This document shows, in pieces, positions 63,615 through 64,000 of a stretch of DNA of 64,000 nt. The stretch's first letter is position 1. Each line of letters begins with the position of its first letter. The DNA is from Methanolinea sp. GTDB taxonomy: Archaea > Halobacteriota > Methanomicrobia > Methanomicrobiales > Methanospirillaceae. Below the pieces are notes generated by a model. It made no database searches and was not told where the DNA came from. It saw nothing but the letters and a program-made list of their open reading frames with translations. The position numbers were made by a program, and so were the translations under genes. The DNA lies in contig CP064971.1 of the NCBI GenBank assembly GCA_016699325.1, forward strand, positions 124,001 to 188,000. The letters are read 5' to 3'.

Positions 63615-64000
63615 GGTCGTTTCACCTCCACTCCGTCAACTTCGTCTCGTCATTCCAACAGTCCTGGAACCGGGAGGCATCGCCCTTATCGTTGGTAGGG
63701 CTCCCAAGAGATACCCCCGGCATCATTGAACCTGATGAGAGGCTATGAAAAGACACTATGTGAACCGGGAGGGCCGGGCCGGATTGCATGGCAGGAACCG
63801 CCACCAGTGCACGGCAACGATGGTCAGCAGAAGTTTTTCAAGATATCGCTGTCCGAGTGCCGGACAGAATCCCGCAAAGGGTGATGGTCACGGGAAAGGG
63901 GAGACCGGGGCCGGTGTACAGAGGATAAACCTGCTGAAATCTGTAAGAACCAGGGTACTGAGGGTTGTCGCTTTCATGCCCTTATCTTTGCACCTGATCA
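63615..64000. other. End of window, no gene recognised
   Basis: GC-rich with only short frames. A gene may begin beyond the right edge. Confidence 0.4.

Overview
The window comes from a methanogenic archaeon, most likely Methanomicrobiales (Methanoregula / Methanolinea / Methanosphaerula relatives). The evidence is a canonical archaeal A-type ATP synthase operon, a UbiA-type ether-lipid prenyltransferase, Trm1, an archaeal PPAT, PyrB-PyrI, an F420-type LLM oxidoreductase, an HdrA-like iron-sulfur flavoprotein, siroheme Dsr-like proteins, and T-tract terminators with TATA-box promoters. The genus is inferred from gene content only.

Layout. 0-2.4 kb: a wrecked type I restriction gene (hsdR) cut by a decayed IS1634-like element. 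2.4-10.9 kb: an accessory zone with a membrane protein, fragments of a short-chain dehydrogenase, an LLM oxidoreductase beside its own decayed duplicate, an acetoacetate-decarboxylase-like enzyme, a shikimate-kinase-like protein, a methyltransferase and a META lipoprotein. 11.0-16.6 kb: a redox locus with two small siroheme Dsr-like proteins, two cupins, an HxlR regulator, two zinc ribbons and a ferredoxin, arranged as two divergent units with the regulator between them. 17.0-18.4 kb: livF-livG ATPases without permeases.

18.7-35.7 kb holds two complete rotary ATPase operons in the same orientation, separated by a tandem universal stress protein. The first is E-DUF2764-A-B-D-I-K, the gene order of Chlamydia/spirochaete/Bacteroidetes V-type ATPases, with a fused four-helix K subunit. 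The second is the ordinary archaeal H-I-K-E-C-F-A-B-D. Downstream lie two paralogous 109-residue proteins of unknown function and an endonuclease V homologue with a changed catalytic-site residue.

38.0-41.4 kb: an HTH-FHA regulator followed after 18 bp by a receptor-type Ser/Thr kinase with a PEGA domain and a Thr/Pro stalk made of a perfect-period 84-bp repeat. This is a candidate phospho-signalling pair. 41.7-55.5 kb is mostly housekeeping: ADP-forming acyl-CoA synthetase, an Rsm22-like methyltransferase, pyrBI, a TPR protein, PPAT, a gamma-carbonic anhydrase / HdrA-like / mtnA / DUF116 run, the UbiA prenyltransferase, tRNA-Arg, Trm1 and a DRG GTPase. 55.7-64 kb: tRNA-Glu, a CPBP protease, a four-CBS protein, small membrane and secreted proteins, an IS5-like remnant, HypC, a Liv-type binding lipoprotein and a metallophosphoesterase.

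All assignments rest on reading motifs by eye. No database search was run.
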